From assembly GCA_050248715.1 (NCBI GenBank), contig JBFWRV010000031.1, forward strand, positions 1 to 64,000: a DNA stretch of 64,000 nt, written 5' to 3'. Of the stretch, positions 25,226-33,322 are shown piece by piece. The first letter of the stretch is position 1. Each line of letters starts with the position of its first letter. A model generated the notes under the pieces. The model was not told the DNA's origin. It searched no databases and saw only the letters and a list, made by a program, of their open reading frames with translations. The stretch comes from AWTP1-13 sp050248715 (GTDB lineage Bacteria > Pseudomonadota > Alphaproteobacteria > Rhizobiales > Hyphomicrobiaceae). The position numbers were made by a program, and so were the translations under genes.

Positions 25226-25602
25226 ATGCGACCCTCTCTCTCCACCTGTGCCATCCTTGCCCTGGCGACCGCCCTGGCGCTCTTTAGAATTCCGGAGGGC
25301 CTCGCCGAGGAGGACTACACGCGCTGGGAGGTGCTCCAGAACCCGTTCGAGAGCACCGGCGGGGCGGCGTGATGATCGGCGGGTACAATCCCGTGGTCGT
25401 CGGCAACAAGTGCGTGACGGGCTTCACGGCGACTCTGCCGGACGGCAAGGTCTTCCACAACGTGGTCGAGTTCGACACCGTCGAGGCGCAGGGTGGCACG
25501 CTCTGCACCAACGGCGCCTGGCGCGCCCGCGACGGCAGCGCCTCCGGCACCACGCCGTTCCGCGTATTCATCAAGGACGGCGTGACGCGGCGCTCGCCCT
25601 GA
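25226..25602 (+). pseudogene. Small secreted protein, frameshifted
   Basis: ATG 25226 (GGAG upstream) starts a signal peptide (LSTCAILALATALALFRIPEGLA) and a short mature part ending ENPFESTGGAA at a stop near 25372. Reading one base out, GGVMIGGYNPVVVGNKCVTG, then FTATLPDGKVFHNVVEFDTVEAQGGTLCTNGAW continues to 25602 as a natural extension. The shift falls in GGCGGGGCGGCG, a run prone to real slippage and to sequencing error. The whole would be about 125 residues with two Cys (GNKCVTG and GTLCTNG) that could pair. Function unknown. Confidence 0.65.
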
Positions 25603-25724
25603 AGCTATCGTGCCCGCCAAATCCAGTGCAGGGCGGAACCGCTCGGCAACTCATGGCGGCCGGTAGCCCGAGAGCCGGTATCCAGGCCCCCGGGTTTTCG
25701 ACCGCTAAGGCGCCATGCGCCCTG

Positions 25725-26087
25725 TTACACCGGACGGCGACAGACGGCTTCAATGTTATGTCCGTCTGGATCAAGTACGAAAGCGCCGTAGTAGTCGGCG
25801 TGCTAGCGGAGGCGAAGGCCCGGGGCGCCATTGTCTCGACCACCAGCAGACAGGGCAGCAGCATGGAACACGTCCACCGCGGCGCGGTCCCTGGCGGCGA
25901 AGGCGATGTGAGTTCCCGTCCGCACGGATTCGCGAAGGGCGATCCAAAAGAATGCCTTTCTGTCCTGTCCGTAGCCGAGGCCGTCCTCGACATAGAGGCG
26001 CTCGATGCCAAGCGGCTTGAGTGCTTGGTCGTAGAACGCCTTCGAGCGTTCGATGTCGGAGACGCCGATCGATACGTGATCCAGCAT
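25725..26087 (-). pseudogene. Glyoxalase/VOC-family protein with an in-frame TAG
   Basis: ATG 26087 (GGAG eight bases upstream) gives MLDHVSIGVSDIERSKAFYD...LGIERLYVEDGLGYGQDRKAFFWIAL, then IAFAARDRAAVDVFHAAALSAGG, the VOC fold with the metal-binding His near the start (DHVSIG). After APGLRLR comes TAG at 25803-25805. The same frame then continues with HADYYGAFVLDPDGHNIEAV to a TAA at 25725, exactly the conserved VOC ending, where I would expect a tyrosine (TAC/TAT) at the stop position. So one base change cuts off the second metal-binding half. It lies downstream of the importer genes on the same strand. Confidence 0.8.
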
Positions 26088-26171
26088 GTCATTTGCTCCT
26101 TGCGCGAAGAAGAACATGAGAGTGTCGCGCCACCCATCAAGGTCAGCAGGCCGATCCTTGGCGCCGAGGAT

Positions 26172-26954
26172 TCAAGACCCATAGACCGGCGAGCATACGG
26201 TTTGCCCGCTGGGCAGCCGGTCGACCGTGACATCGACGCCGTAGACCAGCTTCAGTCGGTCGGGGGTCAAGACCGCCTGCGGCGATCCCTGGTCGAGGAA
26301 CCTGCCCGCATCGAGCAGGGCGACGCGGCTCGCGATGCTGAAGGCGTGGTCGGGATCGTGGGTGGAGAGCAGAACGGCGAGCCCGCGGGCGGCGAGGCGC
26401 TTGACCTCCGACAGAACGATCACCTGGTTGCCGAAGTCGAGATTGGCCGTAGGCTCGTCCATGACGATCGCCGGCGCATCCTGGACCAGCGCCCGGGCAA
26501 CCAGGGCAAGCTGACGCTGGCCGCCACTGATGCGCGTGTACTCCCGTTCCGCCAGCTCTGCGATGCCCAGCAGCGCCAGCGCCTCCTCGGCCCTCTGGTG
26601 ATCCTGCTGTGTGGGAGCGGCGAACAGGCCGAGATGGGCCGTGCGTCCCATCACCACCATGTCGATCACTCGGAACGGAAATTGGGCCGTGTGCGCCTGC
26701 GGCACGTAGGCCACGCGACGGGCGACGTCTTGCCGCGACAGCTCGGCCATCGGCAGCCCGTCGAGGAGCACCCGTCCCGCCAGCGGCGGCAGCAGCCCCA
26801 GCAGCGTCTTGAACAGCGTGGTCTTGCCGGAGCCGTTCGGTCCCAGCAGGCACAGCACCTCGCCCGGGCGCACATCGATGTCGACGTCGCGTCCGATCGC
26901 CGTGGCGCCGTACCCGAAGACCAGTGCGCGAGCGGCCAGTCTTGCCTGGCTCAT
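26172..26954 (-). CDS. ABC importer ATP-binding protein, FecE/BtuD type
   Basis: The protein has 260 residues. Walker A is GPNGSGKTTLFK, the Q loop YVPQAH, the signature SGGQRQLALVARAL, Walker B AIVMDEPTANLD, and the H loop STHDPDHA. The start ATG 26954 overlaps the permease stop as TCATGA, so translation is coupled. It belongs to the iron-siderophore/haem/cobalamin uptake class, whose substrate cannot be told from the ATPase. Confidence 0.93.
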   Translation of the reverse strand: MSQARLAARALVFGYGATAIGRDVDIDVRPGEVLCLLGPNGSGKTTLFKTLLGLLPPLAGRVLLDGLPMAELSRQDVARRVAYVPQAHTAQFPFRVIDMVVMGRTAHLGLFAAPTQQDHQRAEEALALLGIAELAEREYTRISGGQRQLALVARALVQDAPAIVMDEPTANLDFGNQVIVLSEVKRLAARGLAVLLSTHDPDHAFSIASRVALLDAGRFLDQGSPQAVLTPDRLKLVYGVDVTVDRLPSGQTVCSPVYGS

Positions 26955-28000
26955 GACCATCCCTCGCGTCCGCGGGCCAATAGCCACAGGAAGAATGGAG
27001 CGCCGATGATCGCCGTCAGGATGCCGATCGGCACCTCCGTCCGCGCCATGGTGCGCGCCAGCGTATCGACCACGAGCAGGTAGCTTGCACCGAGCAGCAT
27101 GGCGGTCGGCAGCAGCCGGTCGAAGCTCGGGCCGACGATCATGCGGGCGATATGCGGGATGACGAGCCCCACCCATCCGATCACGCCCGAGATGGCAACG
27201 ACGCTGGCCGTCATCAGCGTTGCCGCAGCGACGACGAAAAACCGCAACCGGCCTGCCTCGACACCCAAGGCCCTGGCTTCCTCGTCACCCAGAGAAAGCA
27301 CGTTGATGCGCCATCGCAGCAGCACCAGCGGAACCAGGCCGATGAGCACCAGCGGTACGGCGGCCCAGACCTCACCCTTGCGAATGGCCGAGAGGCTCCC
27401 CAGCAGCCAGAAGACAATGGCCGGGAGCTGGTCGTACGGATCGGCGATGATCTTGAGGAGGGAGATGGCCGCGCCCGCCAGCGATCCCACGACCACGCCC
27501 GCGAGCACCAGCACAAGGATCGGCTCGCGCCCGTGGACCAGGGAGGCAATGGCATAGACGAGCCCGACCGTCAGGAGCCCCATCACGAAGGCCGACAGCT
27601 GGATGCCGGCAACGGGAAGCGACAGGAAGATGCCCAGCACGGCGCCGAGGCCGGCACCGGTCGAGACGCCGAGGATGTCCGGCGAGACGAGCGGGTTGCG
27701 GAAGAGGGTTTGGTAGGCGGCGCCTGCCGCGGCGATGGCAGCCCCCACGAGAACGGCGGCAATGACCCGCGGCAGCCGGATGTCGAAGAGGACCGTGTCG
27801 ATCTGCGCTTGCGGTGTTGCGCCGGCGAGCCAACGCGCCAGCGCCGCGACCAGGTCGCCCGGGGCAATCGGATAGGCGCCGATCAGCGCGGCGCCAAGCA
27901 TCAGGAAGCCGAGCAGGATCGCCAGGCCGACAGGGATGCCGCGATAAGGACTCAGCGTCTTGCGGGCGCCTGCTGCGATGGGCTTTGTCCCTTCGACCAT
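26951..28000 (-). CDS. ABC importer permease, FecCD/BtuC family
   Basis: About 349 residues from ATG 28000 (MVEGTKPIAAG). Around ten membrane helices are visible, with the family patterns RLPRVIAAVLVGAAIAAAGA, NPLVSPDILGVSTGAGLGAV, GWVGLVIPHIARMIVGP and PIGILTAIIGAPFFLWLL. It dimerises in the inner membrane to form the translocation path. Its start lies 49 bases inside the upstream binding-protein gene, and its stop overlaps the ATPase start, giving a tightly packed B-C-E operon. Confidence 0.94.
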   Translation of the reverse strand: MVEGTKPIAAGARKTLSPYRGIPVGLAILLGFLMLGAALIGAYPIAPGDLVAALARWLAGATPQAQIDTVLFDIRLPRVIAAVLVGAAIAAAGAAYQTLFRNPLVSPDILGVSTGAGLGAVLGIFLSLPVAGIQLSAFVMGLLTVGLVYAIASLVHGREPILVLVLAGVVVGSLAGAAISLLKIIADPYDQLPAIVFWLLGSLSAIRKGEVWAAVPLVLIGLVPLVLLRWRINVLSLGDEEARALGVEAGRLRFFVVAAATLMTASVVAISGVIGWVGLVIPHIARMIVGPSFDRLLPTAMLLGASYLLVVDTLARTMARTEVPIGILTAIIGAPFFLWLLARGREGWS

Positions 28001-29016
28001 GCGATCAAGGTATCTAGTTGGGGCTCGGTCAGGTCCACGTGATAGAAGAGACGATAGAATGTCCGCGTCGTTTCGCGAAGGTTCTCGGGGAACCTGTCGG
28101 GATAGAACAGGCCGGCAAGCCACTTGAGGCCGATGACGCGATTGACCGACGGGGGCCGGTCGATCCAGCCGAAGGGAGCCGTCGGCGCGAGATAAACGCG
28201 GCCCTCGCGCACGGCTCGGATGCCGGCCCACAGCGGGTCCTTTGCGACCCTCCCGAAGAAGTTGCGGTCCCAGGTGATGATGATCGCGGGGTCGGCCACG
28301 ATAACCTGCTCCATGGAGGCCCGCACAAGGCCCCTTTGGCCTGCCGCCTCGGCGACGTTGCGGCCGCCGGCACGCTCGATGATCTCGGTGTTGATCGATC
28401 CGACCACGCCCGTCTCGAGCCCGTCCGGGCCGCGCGCGAGGTAGACGCGGGGCCGCCGGTCGACGGGGATGGCGGTGAGCGCTGCATCGATCTCGGCGAA
28501 CGTCGCCTCGGCATAGCTGGCCAGCTGCTCGGCGCGTTGCCCAAGATCGAGGACGTTGCCGAGCAGGCGCAGCGCCGCCGGCGTGGCTTCGAGACGGCCG
28601 TCGACGAGAATGTAGGGGACCTTGGTCTGCTCCTGGACGTTGTCTGCCAGCGACACGTAGGTGTCGCGGACGGAGCCGAAATCCAGAATGAGGTCCGGCT
28701 TCGCCTTGAGGACGACCTCCAGATTTGCGGTGCCGCCGCGGCCCGTGAGGCGGCCAAGGGCCGGCAGGTCACGATACCTCTCGGCAATGAACGGCCGTTC
28801 CTCGGCCGTCGGCGGGTTGGGCCAACCCGTCATCCGGTCAGGAGCCAGTATGTAGAGCAGGATCGAGGCGGGCGGCCCGGCAGCGAAGACCCTTTCGATC
28901 CTGTCCGGCACATCGATCTTTCGGCCCGCCGAATCCGTAACGGTACGCGCCTCCCCAGGCGTTGCCGCCAGGAGCAAAGCCAGCACCAGAACGATATACT
29001 GCCGGCCTCGGGCCAT
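27952..29016 (-). CDS. Periplasmic substrate-binding protein, FecB/BtuF type
   Basis: About 354 residues from ATG 29016. The signal peptide (YIVLVLALLLAATPGEA) precedes RTVTDSAGRKIDVPDRIERV, the typical opening of PF01497 proteins. Two lobes follow, with LVKAKPDLIL-like (LEVVLKAKPDLILDFG) and VIVADPAIIITWD motifs. It captures a chelated metal or corrinoid for the permease downstream. No cobalamin riboswitch or Fur-like box was recognised in the short 56-base gap to dgdA upstream, so the substrate stays open. Confidence 0.92.
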   Translation of the reverse strand: MARGRQYIVLVLALLLAATPGEARTVTDSAGRKIDVPDRIERVFAAGPPASILLYILAPDRMTGWPNPPTAEERPFIAERYRDLPALGRLTGRGGTANLEVVLKAKPDLILDFGSVRDTYVSLADNVQEQTKVPYILVDGRLEATPAALRLLGNVLDLGQRAEQLASYAEATFAEIDAALTAIPVDRRPRVYLARGPDGLETGVVGSINTEIIERAGGRNVAEAAGQRGLVRASMEQVIVADPAIIITWDRNFFGRVAKDPLWAGIRAVREGRVYLAPTAPFGWIDRPPSVNRVIGLKWLAGLFYPDRFPENLRETTRTFYRLFYHVDLTEPQLDTLIAWSKGQSPSQQAPARR

Positions 29017-29072
29017 CCTGAACGCGCTCCGCCGATCCGTTCGACTACTCCAGACTGATATTTGCCGCCGCG

Positions 29073-30389
29073 TCAGCTTCTCCTGATCGCCGTGTCGAAG
29101 ATGTCGAGCGCCATGTCGATCTCCTCCTTGGCGATCGTGATCGGCGGCGCGATGCGGAAAATGCCGAGGCCGCCGCGCACCACGCTCGTCATCATGCCGA
29201 GCTCGAGGCACGTGCGCGCAACCTTCTGGGCAAGCTCCGGCGCCGGCGCCCTGGTGGCGCGGTCGCGCACGAGGTCCAGGCCGACCAGCAGGCCGCGCCC
29301 GCGCACATCGCCGATGCACTCGTGACGCTGCTGCAGGGACCGCAGTCCGTCGCGCAGGTACGCGCCGAGCGAGCGTGCGCGCTCCGTCAGCTGGTCCCGG
29401 ATCACGATCTCGATGACCTTCAGCCCGACGGCTGCCGGCAGCGGATCGGAGGCGTGCGTGGTGTAGAAGATGAAGCCGCGCTCGTAGCAGGCCTCCTCGA
29501 TCTGCGACGTCGTCAGCACGGCCGAGAGCGGCAGCCCGGCGCCCAGCGTCTTCGACAGCGTGAGGAAGTCGGGCACGACGCCATCGTGCTCGCAGGCGAA
29601 CAGATGACCCGTGCGCCCGAGCCCGGTTTGCGCCTCGTCGAAGATCAGCAACATGCCGCGCTCACGGCATTTGGCCGCGAGCGCGGCCATGTAGCCGTCG
29701 GGCGGCACGAGCACGCCCCCCGAGCTCAGGATCGGCTCGGCGATGCAGGCGGCGAGCTCGCCGCTCGACTGGCGATCGACGAGCTCGAAGCCGAAGTCCA
29801 GCTCCGCCTGCCAGTTGTATGTCCCGTCGGCATCGATGAAGCGGGAGCGGTAGGGGTCCGGCGCCGGCAGCACGAACGAGCCGGCCTGCGCCGGGCCGTA
29901 GCCCCGGCGGCTCGAGGAGTATGTCGCCGACGCCGCGCCGCCGGTGACGCCGTGCCAGGAGCGGGAGAGGCCGACGATCTCGTGGCGCCGGCTCGCAATC
30001 TTCGCCATGCGGATGGCGGCCTCGTTGGATTCCCCGCCCGTGGAGAGCAGCAGCACGCGCTCGAGCTTGCCTGGCGCCAGCTCCGCCAGCAGCGCGGCGA
30101 GGTCGACCACGGGGCGCGACAGGATCGTGGAGTAGAGATGGTCCAGTTCACCCACCGTGCGGCGCACCACCTCGACGATCTCGGGGTGGCTGTGCCCGAT
30201 GATGGCGCTCATCTGGCCTGAGCAGAAGTCGAGGATGCGCCGCCCATCCGCGTCCCACATGAGGCTGCCCTGCGCGCGCTCGGCGATGAAGGGCGCGAAG
30301 TCGCCGCCGTAGCGCACGAGATGCGCGCGGGCCTTCTCCCAGAATGCCGCGTCGGCGTTGCCCCTGCCGGTGCTGCCCATGTCGTTCAT
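29073..30389 (-). CDS. dgdA: 2,2-dialkylglycine decarboxylase (PLP, class III aminotransferase fold)
   Basis: The protein has 438 residues. It decarboxylates 2-aminoisobutyrate or isovaline and then transaminates pyruvate to alanine. From memory of the Burkholderia cepacia enzyme, the resemblance is close along the whole length: FWEKARAHLVRYGGDFAPFI, SGQMSA (substrate-binding Gln), TGGESNEAAIRMAK, SWHGVTGGAASATYS, IAEPILSSGGV, FDEAQTGLGRTG (PLP-binding Asp), LSKTLGAGLPLSAV (Schiff-base Lys), FYTTHASDPLPAAVG and FRIAPP (carboxylate-binding Arg). ATG 30389 has GAGGG upstream. It is divergent from hyuAB, with a large repeat block between, and 56 bases from the importer genes. Other class III aminotransferases are less likely because of the specific SGQMSA and TTHASDPL motifs. 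Confidence 0.88.
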   Translation of the reverse strand: MNDMGSTGRGNADAAFWEKARAHLVRYGGDFAPFIAERAQGSLMWDADGRRILDFCSGQMSAIIGHSHPEIVEVVRRTVGELDHLYSTILSRPVVDLAALLAELAPGKLERVLLLSTGGESNEAAIRMAKIASRRHEIVGLSRSWHGVTGGAASATYSSSRRGYGPAQAGSFVLPAPDPYRSRFIDADGTYNWQAELDFGFELVDRQSSGELAACIAEPILSSGGVLVPPDGYMAALAAKCRERGMLLIFDEAQTGLGRTGHLFACEHDGVVPDFLTLSKTLGAGLPLSAVLTTSQIEEACYERGFIFYTTHASDPLPAAVGLKVIEIVIRDQLTERARSLGAYLRDGLRSLQQRHECIGDVRGRGLLVGLDLVRDRATRAPAPELAQKVARTCLELGMMTSVVRGGLGIFRIAPPITIAKEEIDMALDIFDTAIRRS

Positions 30390-31029
30390 TCGCGGAACCC
30401 TCGAGTTGCGCCTCGTACGCCAACCCATCTTGCAGCGAGGTCGCTTCGCTGTCATCCCGGCCGGAGCGCGAAGCGTGGTGTCATCCCGGAATTCACCACG
30501 AGGCCACCGGCCGTGCCGCCCCCCGCCCTTCGACACGCTCAGGGCGGTGTCGAGATTGTTGAGCTTCGCGCCTCGTGGTGCGCCTGCCCCTCGTGGTGAC
30601 CCCCGCACCCTCGTGGCGAGCCCCGCACCCTCGTGGTTGAGCCCCGCACCCTCGTGGTGAGCCTGTCGAACCACGAGGCCGCCGGCCGTGCCGTCCACCC
30701 GCCCTTCGACACGCTCAGGGCGGTGTCGAGATTGTTGAGCTTCGCGCCTCTTGGTGCGCCTGCCCCTCGTGGTGACCCCCGCACCCTCGTGGTTGGGCCG
30801 CGCGTCCCTCGTGGTGCGCCCGCGCCTCCCGTGGTGAGCCTGTCGAACCACGAGGCCGCCGGCCGTGCCGCCCGCCCGCCCTTCGACACGCTCGGGGCGG
30901 TGTCGACACCGCGGCCGCCGCAACGCCGCCTGCGATCTTTCCTCCGACCCTTCCTTGTGGAACATTGCGGCCAAGCAATCATGAGCCGCGCCTGCCGCGA
31001 GGCGGGCCGCAACGCGCAGGGCAGGTCGC
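30390..31029. repeat. Amplified CTGAGC-family block between dgdA and hyuA
   Basis: A unit of roughly 120-180 bases is present at about 30495-30615 and 30661-30793 and partly at 30841-30907. Each copy contains CACGAGGCC(A/G)CCGGCCGTGC, CGCCCTTCGACACGCTCAGG and, in the first two, GTGTCGAGATTGTTGAGCTT followed by short CCTCGTGGTG steps. The steps CCTCGTGG recur about every 15-25 bases. No gene lies here; the promoters of both flanking genes must lie in or beside it. Confidence 0.85.
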
Positions 31030-33108
31030 ATGTATCGTATGGGGGTCGATATTGGCGGGACGTTCACGGATTTTGCCCTGTACGATGCCCGCGGCGCGAA
31101 GATGTCCGTGCACAAGCGGCTCACCACCCCGCATGATCCCTCCGAGGCGGTGACCGAGGGCGTCGACGCCATGCTCGAGCGCGATGGGGTCGCCATCGCC
31201 GACCTCACCGACGTGGTGCACGGGACGACGCTCGTCACCAACGCGGTGATCGAGCGTCGCGGCGCCGTCACGGGCATGCTGGCGACGGCGGGCTTCAGCG
31301 ATATCCTGGATATGGGCTTCGAGCGCCGCTACGACCTGTTCGACCTGCGCGTGAAGTATCCCCCGCCCCTGGTGCCGCGCCGCCTGCGCCTCGAGGTGCC
31401 CGAGCGCGTGCGCTTCGACGGCAGCATCGAGACACCGCTCGACGAAGCCGCGGTGAGGGCGGCCGCGAAGCGGTTCCGGGAGCTCGGGGTCACGGCCGTC
31501 GCCGTCTGCTTCCTGCACGCCTATGCCAATCCCGCGCACGAGACCCGCGCCGCCCGGATCCTGTGCGAGACTGCGCCGGAGCTGTTCGTCTCGGCGTCCG
31601 CCGACGTGTTCCCGAACATGCGCGAGTTCGAGCGCTGGACCACGACGACGCTCAACGCCTTCACGCAGCCCATGTTCGACCGCTACCTGGAGCGGCTCGA
31701 AAGCGGCCTGGCATCCCGCGGCTTCCGCGGACGCCTCTACATCATGGCCTCCAGCGGCGGCACGCTGACGGCCGACACCGCGCGCCGCTTCCCGGTGCGC
31801 GCGCTGGAGTCGGGGCCGGCCGCCGGCGTGTTGATGAGCGCCTACCACGGCCGCAGCCTCGAGCTTTCCAACCTGCTGTCCTTCGACATGGGCGGCACGA
31901 CGGCCAAGGGCGCGCTGGTGCGCGGCGGCGCGCCGATCAAGCGCTACGCCATGGAAGTCGCGCGCGTGCACGAGTTCCGCCAGGGCAGCGGCCTTGCCGT
32001 CCGCATCCCCGTCATCGACATGATCGAGATCGGCGCCGGCGGGGGCAGCATCGCCGAGATCGACGACCGCGGCCTGCTGCGCGTCGGCCCGCGCAGCGCC
32101 GGCGCCGATCCCGGCCCCGTCTGCTACAGCCGCGGCGGCACCAGGCCGACGCTGACCGACGCCAACCTCATGCTGGGCTACCTCGACCCCCGCTTCTTCC
32201 TCGGCGGCGCGATGGCGCTCGACCGCGCGGCCGCGGAGAAGGCCATCCACGACAAGGTCGCCAAGCCGCTGGGGCTCGAGACCCCGCGGGCGGCCTGGGG
32301 CATCCACGACATCGTCAGCGAGGACGTGGCGCGCGCCTTCCGCATCCACGCCAGCGAGCGCGGCTTCGACTATCGCTCCGGCAGCATGGTCGCGTTCGGC
32401 GGCTCGGGGCCGCTGCACGCGCTCGCCATTGCCAGGAAGCTCAAGATCCCACGCGTGATCTTCCCCGTCGGCGCCGGCGTGATGTCGGCGCTCGGCCTGC
32501 TCATCAGCCCGCTCGCCTTCGAGATGGCGCGCTCGCGCCGCATCCATGTCGCCGACGTCGATGCTGAGGATTTCGCCGCCACTTTCAAGGCGCTGGAGGA
32601 GGAGGCAACCTCGTTCCTGCTGAAGGCGGGCGTTGCGCCCGGCGACATCACGCTGACGCGGCGCCTGGACATGCGCTATCAGGGCCAGGGCCACGAGATC
32701 GAGGTGACGCTGCCCGGCACCCACGCGCCCCGCGCGCTCTTTGCCGACCTCGGCAAGCTATTCGACCGCGCCTACGAGGCCGCCTACACGCTGCGCCTCG
32801 ACGAGCCGGCCGAGATCATCAACTGGAAGGTGGAGGCTGCCGGACCCGCGCCCAATCTCGGCGCCGGCTACACCCTGTCGGGCACGGTGAAGAAGGCCGA
32901 GCCGCTGAAGGGAGCCCGGCTCGCCTACGATGCCGATGCGGGCCGCATGACGGAATGGCCGGTCTACGACCGCTATGCACTGGCGCCCGGCGCCATCCTC
33001 AGGGGGCCCGCGCTCATCGAGGAGCGCGAGAGCACCTGCGTCATCGACGCCGGCCAGACCGCCACGGTCGATGCACGCTACAACCTCGTTGCGGAGTTGG
33101 CCTCGTGA
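31030..33108 (+). CDS. hyuA: Hydantoinase/oxoprolinase subunit A
   Basis: The protein has 692 residues. The ASKHA-type ATPase core is clear: GVDIGGTFTDFALYD at the start, HGTTLVTNAVIERR, DMGGTTAKGALV, GAGGGSIAEID, DPGPVCYSRGG.PTLTDANL and the C-terminal SACTLRVE-like strand region. In this family HyuA supplies ATP hydrolysis for opening of hydantoin or 5-oxoproline rings together with HyuB. The start follows a run of repeats. The substrate (N-methylhydantoin, hydantoin or oxoproline) cannot be read from the sequence. Confidence 0.93.
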   Translation: MYRMGVDIGGTFTDFALYDARGAKMSVHKRLTTPHDPSEAVTEGVDAMLERDGVAIADLTDVVHGTTLVTNAVIERRGAVTGMLATAGFSDILDMGFERRYDLFDLRVKYPPPLVPRRLRLEVPERVRFDGSIETPLDEAAVRAAAKRFRELGVTAVAVCFLHAYANPAHETRAARILCETAPELFVSASADVFPNMREFERWTTTTLNAFTQPMFDRYLERLESGLASRGFRGRLYIMASSGGTLTADTARRFPVRALESGPAAGVLMSAYHGRSLELSNLLSFDMGGTTAKGALVRGGAPIKRYAMEVARVHEFRQGSGLAVRIPVIDMIEIGAGGGSIAEIDDRGLLRVGPRSAGADPGPVCYSRGGTRPTLTDANLMLGYLDPRFFLGGAMALDRAAAEKAIHDKVAKPLGLETPRAAWGIHDIVSEDVARAFRIHASERGFDYRSGSMVAFGGSGPLHALAIARKLKIPRVIFPVGAGVMSALGLLISPLAFEMARSRRIHVADVDAEDFAATFKALEEEATSFLLKAGVAPGDITLTRRLDMRYQGQGHEIEVTLPGTHAPRALFADLGKLFDRAYEAAYTLRLDEPAEIINWKVEAAGPAPNLGAGYTLSGTVKKAEPLKGARLAYDADAGRMTEWPVYDRYALAPGAILRGPALIEERESTCVIDAGQTATVDARYNLVAELAS

Positions 33109-33194
33109 GTGCACTGGCGCTCCGCAGAGGCCCCGCGGCAAATGAAGACCCGCGACGGGCGTGCGAGCCGGCGCGAATCTCAAGCCCCGTGGTG

Positions 33195-33290
33195 AGGATC
33201 TCCAGCCCCGTGGTGAGCTTGTCGAACCACGGATGGTTCGCGCCCGCAGCCCGTCCTTCGACAGGCTCAGGACTGCGGGCCGGCCGGGCA
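33195..33290. repeat. CTGAGC-family repeat between hyuA and hyuB
   Basis: CCCCGTGGTGAGCTTGTCGAACCACGG forms one palindrome (about 33201-33232, part shown by its halves), followed by CCGTCCTTCGACAGGCTCAGG. It occupies most of the 214 bases between two genes that in other genomes usually touch or overlap, so it looks inserted. Confidence 0.75.
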
Positions 33291-33322
33291 AACAACGACA
33301 CTACATCCGGGCAAGGATCACC

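Noticed and set aside
28950..29072. Cobalamin riboswitch or Fur box before the FecB-like gene
   Set aside because: The gap to dgdA is only 56 bases, and I could see neither a B12-box-like motif nor a 19-base inverted Fur-type site.
30539..31012. Open frames with repeated VVSLSNHEAAG or ASWFDRLTT strings
   Set aside because: They are translations of the palindromic repeats, not proteins.
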